This document shows positions 10,293-21,245 of a stretch of 64,000 bases of DNA, in pieces. A program made the translations under genes and the position numbers. The stretch's first letter is position 1. Each line of letters opens with the position of its first letter. Below the pieces are notes generated by a model. It saw only the letters and a program-made list of their open reading frames with translations. It ran no database searches and was not told the origin of the DNA. The stretch is from Galeopsis tetrahit (taxonomy: Eukaryota > Streptophyta > Magnoliopsida > Lamiales > Lamiaceae): contig OY776123.1 of the NCBI GenBank assembly GCA_963675135.1, forward strand, positions 8,372,501-8,436,500, in the 5' to 3' direction.

Positions 10293-12062
10293 GTTGTAGT
10301 ATTATGATGAGTTGTCAATTATAATTTGTATAAATTTTCATAATTTTACATATGGTTCTAAATTTGATCAATATTTAATTATACAGCAAAAAAAATGACA
10401 ATTTTTTTTTACATACATTAGTGTAATAAAAAAATCAATTTGTTGATGAAGAATATATAGAATACATCATTTTAATACAGAATTTAGTGCAAACTGGTGG
10501 AGATAACATACGAATTTTATATAGAGTCCTGCTAAATCGACATTAGAATTTTTTTTTTTAATTACATTATATACTCTTCCTTTTTTTCCCTGACTCAGTA
10601 CCTCTTTCATTAAACTATTGACAATTGTAGATGATCTAACATGACTTCTTCATTAAATTGTTTTTTTATTTTATAAAAACATGTCTCTATTTTTGGTATG
10701 TGGGGAGTAGAATGTAATAGAGTGTTGAATAAAATATGATAGTATAGTTTTAATTTAAATTTCAAATCATTAAATTCGAACACAACCTACTAGCGTGGAA
10801 GATCCGCCTACTACACCGGAAATAATTTTTTTTACATAATTTAAATTTACATTTATACTTTTTATGTGAACTTTTTTTATTAGTTCAATATATAATTAAA
10901 AAATTTATTGTCTACATTATATTTAAAAATAAATAATTTAATCCCTCAAATTAACTTTTCAGAGTAAAAAAAAAATACAAAGATTTTTTCTTTTATAAAT
11001 GAAAAGGAAAATAAATTGATAGTAAAAAAGAAAAAAAGAAACAATTGCGTTAAAAATATATAATTCTAGAGAAATTTAGAAAATAAAATGGAGTAAAACC
11101 AGAGTGTCACATAAAAGATAGTTGATTCAAAAATAGATGTAGGAGGATACTTTAAACCAGTCTTGCATGAAATCATCTAAAACATAATTTGGACATGAAG
11201 TTTTAGTGATAATTTAAGTTAATCTATGAACAATATCACCTAAAGAGAGACCATCTCCAAAATATTTTTGTCATATACTTTTAGGTTGTGTTTGGATGGA
11301 AGAATTTGATTTGAGGAACCATTTGAAATGAATATATTTTAAAATACAATAATTTCAAATTACAATACAATAATTTCAAATTACATGGTTTTAAGAAGAA
11401 TTTAAAATCTTTTCAATTTTAACTAAAAAGATATTTAAAATCAATTCACTTCATTTTTAATCCAAACGATTGGAGTGATTTGGATGTTAGATTTGAAAAC
11501 CATTTTTGTCATTAATTTTACAGAATTGGCCTAATAATTTAAATTGTGGAGCGTGCTTTTGATGGTGAACCTTAATTACATGCAATTATTGGTACAATCA
11601 TGATATCGATTTCTTTTAATTTGAAATAGTTATATCATAAACGTAATAGCAGCGGTCAGTGGTCCGTGGACCTATTGTCCGTGTACACAGTCGATATAAT
11701 AATAATATTAATAAAAATAAGAGTCGCACTTTTTTTTATAAGTATGAGTAGCATTGTATAATTTTTTTAAAATTTATAATATGATCTTACTTATTAAGTA
11801 ATATTGCTAAACTTATACAATAATATCACTTATTTAAATGCACAAATATGTTAAACGGTGAGAAATAATGTTGTGGTATGTAATACTAATATTAGCTTAT
11901 AGTAACATTAAGTTAAATGATATTAAAAATTGTCTAAAAATAATAATTAAATATATCATTAAAAATTATTTCCTTTTTTCTAATGAATCAGAAATCCGAC
12001 GATCCAAATCACGTGAAAATTCAAAGCATAATCCAACGCTCCGAAATGCCGGACAAGAAAAC
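10293..12062. other. AT-rich intergenic DNA with small repeat scraps
   Basis: No gene is seen. Near 10548-10605 a T-run followed by aattacattatatactcttcc and ccctgactc resembles a degraded 3' end of the SINE family (minus strand). Near 11284-11480, aggttgtgtttggatgg and a later aatccaaacgattgg could be the ends of a degraded MITE, but no TSD was found. Confidence 0.35.
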
Positions 12063-12073
12063 TAGCCGTTACA
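12063..12073 (-). promoter_or_regulatory. MSA-like (mitosis-specific activator) element
   Basis: The minus strand reads TGTAACGGCTA. This fits the plant MSA consensus YCYAACGGYYA at 10 of 11 positions, with the AACGG core intact. It lies about 200 bp upstream of a TPX2-family start codon. MSA elements bind three-repeat MYB factors and drive G2/M expression, which suits a spindle protein. A function here is inferred. Confidence 0.55.
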
Positions 12074-12170
12074 AATTACAAATCGAGCGTCCACAGCTCA
12101 ACGTTCTTTTCTTCCGCATTCTCTTCAATTCCCAATTCCATTATTGAATGAACTGCCAATTTCACTTGGT

Positions 12171-12178
12171 AAACCCTA
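12171..12178 (+). promoter_or_regulatory. Telo-box AAACCCTA in the leader of the TPX2-family gene
   Basis: AAACCCTA lies about 98 bp before the chosen ATG. The telo-box is a known element of plant housekeeping and proliferation genes. The same octamer also precedes the other two genes in the window. Confidence 0.55.
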
Positions 12179-12275
12179 GAAATTTCTCTCCCACTCAACA
12201 AAAAGGATTTCCTCTCTATTTTTCTACCTCTCCCTGAGAATCGAAAATCCGAGGGATTGTCCGGCGAGTCTTCCC

Positions 12276-15235
12276 ATGGCTACGAATTCGAAAATTGCCG
12301 GATTGACTACCCCTGTGAAAGAAAAAACCGCCAGATCTAGAATCAATGAATCAGTACGATGTTCGGAGAATGTGAATCCAAATGTTTCAAGTCCTGGATC
12401 GAAGTTCTCTAACTCACCATCGATCACCAAGGCCGAAAAGAGCACCAAGAAATCTGCTTCGAAAAATCGTGACGCGACTTTGTTTTCGCCTCCAGGGAAG
12501 AAGAAGATTCGAGAGAGGAAGTTCGTGATCGCGAAAAAGAAAGTACGGAATGAAGAACCGAATCCGTTGGGCCCTGGTACTGTGGCGTGTGAGAAGTGCA
12601 AAAAAGCAATTGGAAAAAATAAGTGCCTGTGTATGGCGTACGAGACTTTGCGTGCTTCTCAGGAAGATTTTTTCAAAATCCGTGACAAAGTGGAAGATGA
12701 GGTTTCTGATAAGCTGAATAAGTTTGACATGGTATCTGAGAATGATGATGTGTTATCTGAAATTAGAGAGGAAAATAAAGATGAGGTTGCAGTGAATGGT
12801 AGTGATGTGGGTGTAAAGAGGAGTAGAGAGAGGCTGTTGGAAGAAGTAAGAGAGAAGAATGTGCCGACACCAGGGTCCGGCAGGGTTTTGTCTTTAGTGA
12901 AAGAATTTGAGAAACTTTCTATGCTTAAAATGGGCGATTTGGAGGAAAAGGATGTGGAGGAGGATGCAAAGCATGATAACGATGGGGCAGATTCGGCATC
13001 CCCTAAGGCTGTAGAAACGCAGGTTTCTTCTTCATCATTCTGCCCCTCGGATTTTTTCGTGACATCAGAGAGCTTAGGCCTTGATACTCGTCGTTCTTAT
13101 TCATTAGACAGTCAAGGAAGGTTAGGGTTTGCAGCCAAGCTTATTTGAATTGTAAAATCTAGGTTATATGTTTGTTTATTTCTTTTGTTTTGATTCTCAT
13201 CTGAAATTTGTGATTTTTGAAGCTTCAGCATTTCAACCATTACATCTGCTGCTGGTCGAAAGACTAGGCGAAGTGTGAGAACTTTTAACCTTACACTCTT
13301 TTGGGAGAAGTTGTTTCCCATTTAGGGGTTCTTATATGTGTTTTCACATGTGCAGAGCGCTGAATCAGGTGTAAGTCGTGCTAGAAGGCAATGGAAGAGA
13401 AAACAACTTAAAACAACCACTCAAAAGCCTTTCATGCTCAGAACAGAGGTTTGTATCATGACAACACTATCATTGTTCTATTTTGTGAAGAGTATGAAAA
13501 AATCGTTTAGAGGGGAAAATAAGCAGAAATCATCATTCTTGGAAAGAAGTATGGTCTAAGAATGCTATGCTTACTTGTTCAATATTATTCCATAGAATGG
13601 AGTGTGAGGTTTGGAGTCAATGCGACAGTTTTAATGTAAAAGGAGGCAGTCCAATGATATTTATACATAACATTATGATCAGAGTCCCATTTCACTACAT
13701 GACTGGGCAGTGAGTTAAGTTGTATGTTTAGGTGCAAATTTGATGTTATTGTGCTTAAATTAATGCAACCTTTTGTTCCTTTTGCAATAACTGACGTGCT
13801 TTATGGACAATCTCATGTGCTTAAAATTGGAGTGTGTGTGTGATTATCAAATTGATTGCAAATGCTTGAATTTTTTCAACAAAAAACTCGTGTGTCATTA
13901 TAGCTACATGATGGATAGCCTTGAATTTTCAATCTTAATTGTTTGCATCTCTCTAAAATAGCTCCAAATTTTGGAATTGTTTATCTTACTGCAGGAGAGA
14001 GGAAGATGCAAGGAGGAAGAGTTCTTGAAGAAGTTACAGCAGATGTTGGAGGAAGAGGAGAAGATGCGGATACCTGTAGCTCAAGGTCTTCCTTGGACAA
14101 CAGATGAACCGGAGGTAATTTATAGTAACCGCAATTTACAGTCTTTTATTTCATTTCATGTCATTAGTCTTTTACACATATTCCCCACTCAACAGTATTG
14201 ATATTTTCTTAATGGTTCAATGGTGTATTTGTAGTGCAATTTTAGACACCATGACGGTTGAACTCGTTGCTTGCTTTTTTTCTGATCAAGTCTTCAATTG
14301 TCCTATCGCATATGAATAAACAGAATTGACACTTTATCTTTTCTAGTAACTATCATTCCTAAAGAAATAAACTTTTGTCTTTAACCTGTGATGGATTTAG
14401 TATAGTACCACACCCAGTATTGAGATCTGAAATTGCCCAGTGGCATGCATGAAAAGAGTCTATGTTTATAAAGGGAATGTATGAGCTGTGTGATATGTTG
14501 GGTGTTGCTGTTGGGGTTCAAGGTTTTGTTTGTGCTTATATGTAACTTGAGATATGTTAAATACTTCGTTTTTTCGTGCCTAAAAATCTTTGTTTATCTG
14601 TTGCATCTCAGTGTTTGGTGAAGCAACCAGTTAAAGAAATCACAAGGCCCATAGATTTGGTTTTGCATAGTGATATAAGGGCTATAGACCGCTCTGAATT
14701 TGATCAGCAGGTATTTCCTCTTAAATAAACTGTTCAATTCCTTTCCATTGGTGCATTGGTGCGAATGTATGTTGATTGGATCTTATTTAACAATGTCATT
14801 AATGTCTGTCAAGGTTGCCATGAAAATGGATCTAATCGAACAGTACCGAATGGAAAGAGAAAGACAGCAAAAGGTAAAAATAGACTCCCTCTAGACATCA
14901 TGATTATATCTTGGAAACCTTAAAAAGAATGTGTAATATTGTGCAGCTGGAAGAAGAAGAACAAATCAGGAGACTAAGAAAGGAGCTCGTCCCAAAAGCA
15001 CAACCCATGCCCTACTTTGACAGACCATTCATCCCAAGAAGGTGAGGTTGCTTTGCTGTCTTAAATGAAGAACAATTTCGCGTGAGTGTAATATTGTGTA
15101 ATCGTTCATTACTCATCTGTACTCAGGTCAGAGAAGAGTCCCACTAGACCTAAGGAACCGAGGTTCCACCTACCTCAACACAAGAAGATCAAATGTTTCT
15201 CGTCTTTGAATGACTTTTCAACATATCAGCAGTGA
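12276..15235 (+). CDS. TPX2-family (TPXL-like) microtubule-associated protein, eight exons
   Basis: Spliced model: 12276-13120, 13229-13274, 13356-13448, 13995-14114, 14612-14710, 14814-14873, 14947-15041, 15127-15235. This gives 1,467 nt, or 488 aa. All introns are GT-AG and the frame is kept across each. The first 281 codons are Lys/Ser-rich and largely disordered, with a PGKKKIRERKFVIAKKK basic patch and a short Cys-rich block (CEKCKKAIGKNKCLC). The C-terminal exons encode the TPX2 C-terminal domain: an SEFDQQVAMKMDLIEQY block, an alpha-helical Arg/Glu run and LVPKAQPMPYFDRPFIPRR. TPX2-domain proteins bind microtubules, and some activate Aurora kinases in the spindle; which member this is cannot be told. 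It is convergent with RPS19. Upstream lie an MSA-like site and a telo-box. Confidence 0.88.
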
Positions 15236-16654
15236 CAGATGATTGCACCAACTGAGACGAGGCAATCTAGTTCAACAGTACATACATTTTTTGCGAGAAG
15301 AATTGCACCAACCGAGATGAGTGATTATAGTTCTGGACCTTTTTTTCGCTGATAATTGAATTGTTTGTAGTGAAGTGTTGTTTCCAAACGATATCTGCCT
15401 ATATGTAGGCTTTCATAAAAAAATGCTTGCGAATTTATGATGTTTTGTCAACAAAATCTGATGACTGCTAAGTTCTCTCGATCGTTGACTACAAAGTGTA
15501 TTTATTTTTAATAGAAAGGATGTTCCATAGATTCTTGATAGCATTAAAATCATGGCCAGCAAAGATGTGGTTATGGCTTCTTTTTTTCCCTTTTTTGAGC
15601 ACAGTGATATTCACAGTTATATACTTGTATAACCTGGTTCTATATGGCTTTTATACATACCACCACTCAAATCGTTCAAATTTATGCATGCAACAAACGA
15701 TTATCTCGACAGAAATTGGGTCACTCTTACCAGCTATTATGAGGTCATCTGCAGAAGCGAGTGATATATCTACTATATTCGATGGAGAATTAGATTAAAA
15801 TATCTGATAGGTGTAAGATATTGAGAACATTGATAATTGAGTGAAGACCGAATAATATACGAAATTAATAGATAATCATCAAAACGAGGCAACAGAGAAA
15901 AAAAATATATCCACCACAGAATAACCTCTGCAAACTAAATCATAACTTAATTAATTAAACAAACTCAGCTTAAATTAAAAAACTTAATTAAACAAAAACA
16001 ATAATAAAACGATAAAGCTAAATATAGAGAAGCTGGCATATCCGAGCATATTAGTGTAGCACACTTAATTATTTATTAGATTAAATATGAATATGAAATC
16101 CGTCACTATTATTTCAATAATGAATGTTCATTTGATTTAAATCAAAACCTCATTTGGCAACATATGAGCCAAAGAAAATTTATTTACATCGTCATCCTAA
16201 ATGGCTATTACTTGTTTCGACGAAAGATTAAAAAGCTAATACAACAAAGGCTCGTTCAATAAATAAAACTGAGTTACAGACCTCAGTTATTGTCGCTAAA
16301 CACAAAAAAAATACTCCGTTAATACGATTTAACAAATTAACAGCAATAAGCATCTGAAATTTTGCAGTGATGAAATAAATAGTCATCTGACAATGATGAA
16401 AGCATGAAGCTGAATTCAGCAAAATCCAATAAAACAAAATGACAATTTGAAGAAGCATTTCAACAAGTATAGGGTAGAGGTAGGAAGTCATTTGTTCATT
16501 AACTAATAACAAGATCATATCAAATATAACTCAAAGATCCACCGTACACATTCTTAAAACTTCACCAACCAAAATTAGAAAGTTGAAAATCAAATATCTT
16601 AAACGAAAATTATAGCTCAATGATTCACGAATACAAGCCTAAATTGTTTTTCAT
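15236..16654. other. Intergenic region between convergent genes
   Basis: It holds the 3' untranslated regions of the TPX2-family gene and of RPS19. A 100-codon frame at 15496-15798 looks hydrophobic by composition, matches nothing I know and is probably chance. No repeats of note. Confidence 0.5.
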
Positions 16655-18158
16655 CTATGGAGCAACGACAACAATTCTTCCAGCCACTTGATCAAGATCC
16701 CGTTGGCCACTAGATGTGATTTTTCTCCCACTGTAAAACATGAAGCATATGTGATTAGTAAGAAGAGGATCAAATGGACTAAAGCCAATTGATATGTGAT
16801 CAGATGAAGAATTACTACATTGCTCAATAGTAAACTTTAAATAAAACTTGTGTGTATCTGCAACAGAGCAAAGTAATAAAATGAAAATATGTTCATTAAA
16901 CTATGTAGAATGTGAAACTCACCCCCTGGAATCCAACTCAACGATGTTCATGGTCTGCAACTGTTGGAGAATGTTTCGAGCAATAGCCCCACTGCTTTTG
17001 CCAAAATGAGGTGGACGACTTCCATTCCTCTTGCTACCACCATAAATCCTCTGGAAGGCACCAACACCAAGACCTCCCCTAAGATATATTTTCCTAGCCA
17101 TGGAAGCTGCAACATCCGAATATAAATTACTCTTGTAAAAGTGTTATGCAGCGCTACATTATATCAAGTTGTAGACTAGTGTATTTGGATCAGAAACAGC
17201 ACCTTTTGTAAATAATATTTGGTTTGCAAGAGTTTAGATAACATTTTAATCTAATATGGCACATAAGAAAACAGCCACTAAGCACAGAAACTATTGTAAA
17301 AGCACTGTGATATGCGTGTAAATGTAAGAGAATATTATATACTACCAAAGGATGGATAGCTACCAAAATAAAATCTTATATTCCACCAAAAATGGTCAGC
17401 TATGATATCAGAAAACTTGCATAAAACAATCGTATTTTGAGACAGAGAGAAAGAAAATGCAAGGACAGAAGAATTACCAGCTCTGATGTAATACCAGTCA
17501 GGATCGTATGGAGCAAGTTCTTTCAGCACACCAGTTTTGACAATATCAGTCCACTCTGGTAGCTCCATCTATCATCCATTTCAAATGTAAAAAGAAAACA
17601 TAAGGAGCAGAAATGAATTATCCAAACAACAAACAACTAGATGGCAAAAATAAAGAATAAAATTCCTCCAAAAAATACCACTTTGTTAAATAGCACGGTG
17701 TACTTCAATCTTCACTCCTTAAACAAATATAGGAAGGAGATATCCTAGAGGTCATTTAATCAACATGGGCAATACACTAACATTGTCTATTATCAGATAA
17801 ACGAAGCATGACCAAGCGTTTTCTGGAAAGCAGTGTATTCAATGATTAAACAAACAACAACCCATTAAAAGTAAATCATGAAGCTCCAAGAATAGCTATA
17901 TATCACAATTATCAACCAAAATTAACCACTAGAGAAACGCGTAGATTTATTATTATAAATATATAGGAAATTGAGGAAAATGATACCAAATAGTAGGTTC
18001 TTTGCGCGAAAATACATAGAAACAAAACTCAAAGTAATGAGAAACTTCGAATTAAATATCAGTACAATCATTACCTTGCCAGAGCGCTTGAGGTGAGCAG
18101 CGTATGCTGACACAAATTCGTGAGGAGATACATCCTTGACATTTTTTGCTGTCGCCAT
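16655..18158 (-). CDS. RPS19: Cytosolic 40S ribosomal protein S19 (eS19), four exons
   Basis: Exons on the minus strand: 18158-18075, 17568-17478, 17106-16923, 16730-16655. These total 435 nt, or 144 aa, close to the usual 143 aa of plant eS19. All introns are GT-AG. The family's signature blocks are present: VKDVSPHEFV at the N-terminus, LPEWTDIVKTG, LAPYDPDWYYIRA, MARKIYLRGGLGVGAFQRIYGG, NGSRPPHF and GQRDLDQVAGRI near the C-terminus. eS19 sits in the head of the small ribosomal subunit and is needed for 18S rRNA maturation. The first intron lies right after codon 28 (SGK). A telo-box and four TGGGCC words lie upstream, as expected of plant ribosomal protein genes. I see no defect. Confidence 0.96.
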
Positions 18159-18213
18159 TGCCGATTAGATCTGAAATCTGCACCTCCGGGGTGATGACAG
18201 CAGCGGCAGGCAC

Positions 18214-18221
18214 TAGGGTTT
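18214..18221 (-). promoter_or_regulatory. Telo-box AAACCCTA in the RPS19 leader
   Basis: AAACCCTA on the minus strand lies about 56 bp before the RPS19 ATG. Telo-boxes are frequent in plant ribosomal protein genes, usually together with site II motifs, which are also present here. Confidence 0.7.
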
Positions 18222-18274
18222 TTGCGCCGTTGTGTTACTGCGAATTATATATGCTGGAAAGCTTCTGTGGGTAG

Positions 18275-18355
18275 TGGGCCGCATTGTATATTGGTATTAA
18301 TTCTGGGATGTGGCCCATCGGAAAGTTTTGATGGGCCTCGGTAGTTTTTGGCCCA
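18275..18355. promoter_or_regulatory. Cluster of four site II-like TGGGCC motifs upstream of RPS19
   Basis: TGGGCC or its complement occurs at 18275-18280, 18312-18317, 18332-18337 and 18350-18355. Site II elements (TGGGCY) are bound by TCP factors and, with a telo-box, drive coordinated expression of plant ribosomal protein genes in dividing cells. The clustering supports this as the RPS19 promoter. Confidence 0.65.
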
Positions 18356-18863
18356 ACATTAAACAGTATAAGTAACATTACTTGCCCATTTAATACTCGT
18401 AAATAATCCACACAAAATTAATACACTTATAATTTTTTTTTTTTTTTTATTTCTACCCATTTTAATCCTACATTTTACCATGGAGAGTACATCTTTTTAA
18501 GGATCAATGGGATTAAAATCTCAAAATATAATTATATATGGCATTTATAAGATCAATAGGACTAATTAAATATTAATTTTTATGTAAAAAATTATATTTT
18601 CAATAAATAATGTTATCATTTATTTATGGGAGAGTTTTGTGTGAGACCCCCACTTTATTTTAGTTTGAGTTATATTTTTATTTAAAATATAATTGAGATG
18701 GGTTTCAACAAAATTATTGGTCATATAATAGTGTAAATGAAAATGTGACTCCATGTACACAATTTTTTATCTTTATATATATGTGATAATGTATTTCTCT
18801 AATTCTTACCATGTAACTATTCTTTCTTTCTTTACTTATATTATATTATCATTACGAGTCATT

Positions 18864-19455
18864 ATGCCCGGTTGGAGAACGCTATGGGGAAGACTACCTA
18901 CTAAAGCCAAACTACAAAGAGGGAACATCCTCCAAACAAGTGACAACTTGAAGTGTGTATTCTACAAAACACACGAAGACACGAAGAGACGTATTTTCTT
19001 CGAATGCCCACAATCCTTCATAATCTGGATGGAGTGTATCGACATGCTCCAACAGACTGTTGTAATACAATACAACCTAAAATCTACTGAATTTCAGCGG
19101 CTTAATCAAAGGAAAGAACAGAGAATCTAAGGCGGTGTGTATTTGACTTGGAGTAGTATGACTCATATGGAAATTGAGAAATGCAATAATATTCAAGAAC
19201 GAGGAGTTCTCTCACAAAAAGTTTATGGAGAAACTTAAGACAAGATTATAGAGTTGGTTTGTCACTAAATTTGAATCTAACGAGAATAATTTCTTCAAAT
19301 CTTGGTTTTGCAATCCCTGTAACTTAATTTATGGCTAGTTCCATAGTTGAAATTTTTTAAAATACTGCTACTATTGTTTCACTGTAATTCAATGGGTATA
19401 CCTTATACCCGAAATTATTAATGAAGTCTTTATGTGATTGATAAAAAAAAAAATT
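18864..19455 (+). pseudogene. LINE 3' fragment (zf-RVT region, 3' UTR and A-tail)
   Basis: The plus strand encodes WGRLPTKAKLQRGN, a following Cys/His-poor block with RRIFFECPQSFIIW, and later LRNAIIFKNEE. These match the C-terminal zinc-binding part of plant L1-type LINE reverse transcriptases. Stops and frameshifts interrupt it. A 3' UTR follows, ending in TGATAAAAAAAAAAA at about 19455. No clear TSD was found, so it is a 5'-truncated, decayed insertion. Confidence 0.7.
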
Positions 19456-19599
19456 TGGAAGAACCTATATGATTTAATAAGAAGTATGAGCACAAGGGGT
19501 ACTCATCCTTGCAAATCAAAAATAGAAAAACAAAATTGATGTGAGATGTAAGAATGTAAACACTAATTTCTAATCATGTTCGATACAGAGCAATGGATT

Positions 19600-19827
19600 T
19601 CTCAGTCAATCATCCATATTGTGATGCTTCATTCCACCTTCAAGCTCTTGCACAACTCATTTCAAAACATTCATCTACACTTGGTTGTGTACCTTTGAAA
19701 ATTATAGAGTTTTTGCAAGACCAAATCCCCCAAAGAAATCCTAGCCAAATAGCGTTCCAGTAGCTTGCGTCTACCTTTTTCGATTTGCAATCGACAAACA
19801 TGAGGAAGTTTGTTTCAATTAACAATG
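19600..19827 (-). pseudogene. LINE C-terminal remnant, distal half
   Basis: The minus strand encodes WLGFLWGIWSCKNSIIFKG, typical of the C-terminus of L1-type LINE polyproteins. It is the downstream half of the remnant whose upstream half is at 30472-30715. The two halves share the SINE's target sequence and lie in different frames, so the LINE was already decayed. Confidence 0.75.
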
Positions 19828-19920
19828 ACTAGTCGATAAGATTGACAAAGTGGGATAGTTCAAGTGGTTAGAGCACCACTACTAGGCCTTATGTCCTGGG
19901 TTCGAGTCATGGGGAGGGGA

Positions 19921-21221
19921 TGATGGGTGTCGAAACCAACAAATAATAATAACCTGCTAAATTAAATATTAATTGTGATAGTGATAAGCAGGGTCGAATC
20001 CACAGAGATTGGTAATAAGAATTATTCTAAATACAAAATATAAATATAACAATAAGAACAAATATGGGGGGATTTTGAGTTGGGTGATTAAACTAATTAA
20101 AATAAACGACAAGTAAAATAAGGTGATTCGATGAAGTAAAATATCCAGCCATAGATAACATCAGAATTGGTTCATACACAATCGATCATAGATGCAAAAA
20201 TAACTCTTTCACTCAAACATCAAATTGGTTATAGTTGTTGGTACAACCTAACAACCAGCCTGTCCTTACTGTTTTGATAATCAAGATACGATCTCTAATT
20301 ATTTCTCTTGCCAGTAAACAACCCTAGATACGATCGTAGAATTTAATTTACCAACAGCATTCAATTTAGAAATACCCAATTCTAGCCCACAAACGCACAT
20401 GTAGGTTCATTTAGACTAGATTATATATCTCACATAGCAATTATGCTACTTGCCACAAAGAATAGAACAATTAAACAATTACGGATTCAACGTTCTAATT
20501 GGCACATATCATTTTCACGAATTGAATAAGTGATCAATTTAAACAACTCGTCAAACAATATAATCGAACACAAAGATATATAAATAATATAAAGTGAAAA
20601 AGAGTGAAAACTAATTAGATCTCACATTGTGTAGAACCAATCTTCAATCATCCCTGACTAGATTAGTGATTTAGCAACTCATAATAAAAGATAAAATAAA
20701 ATGCTTCATAGAAAATGTCTAAAATGTTTTACAGTCAAAGAGTAGGCGTGAGAGAGAATCTGGAATTCTCCTCTGAGAGTTAATTAAGAGGGAAGAGAGA
20801 GACGTTAATCCTCTCAAATCTAACTACCTAATTCAAAATATTAATAACTAACTATAAACTTATCTAAAACTAATTAATACTAATTTAATATAATAAATAA
20901 CATACTAATCTATAATATAAATATTTAAGACTCTAAAAATGATGGAAAGAAGTAATCTTGAGTCTTGAGTGGTGTTTGGTCGCCACTTGTGTAAATTCTC
21001 GTCAGAACCTTAGGCGTGCCCACGCCTTATGCAAAGTCTTCTCCTGGAATCTTTAATTGGAGACTTAAATTCATTTTCTTCAAATATCACTCCAAATCAT
21101 CTCAAGCATCAATTAAATCCTACAAGATATAAAATATGATCAAAGCAAATACTTAAGGATTAATTGACATCTAAATCATGGGAAAATATGGCAATATATA
21201 TGTACTTTATACGATCTATCA
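19921..21221 (-). repeat. 3' LTR of the Athila element
   Basis: It spans TG to CA and is nearly identical to 29112-30420. Length differences come from a missing GA pair in a GAGA run (near 20798) and a missing 6-bp ATAAAT-type unit (near 20925). It is preceded on the minus strand by the polypurine tract at 21222-21235. Confidence 0.95.
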
Positions 21222-21245
21222 AATTCCCCCACACTTGGACAAAGC
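21222..21245 (-). other. Polypurine tract of the Athila element
   Basis: The minus strand reads AAGTGTGGGGGAATT directly before the 3' LTR. It follows a small hairpin-like sequence (gaggacaagctttgtcc). This is the same module design as in the gag-protease element at the left end. Confidence 0.8.

Noticed and set aside
15496..15798. A 100-codon hydrophobic frame as a small membrane protein gene
   Set aside because: It matches no family I know, has no splice or promoter context and lies in an AT-rich spacer where such frames arise by chance.
19843..19920. A tRNA gene (box A and box B are present)
   Set aside because: No cloverleaf or anticodon arm can be drawn, the unit has a SINE tail and TSD, and a second copy exists at 9169-10277.
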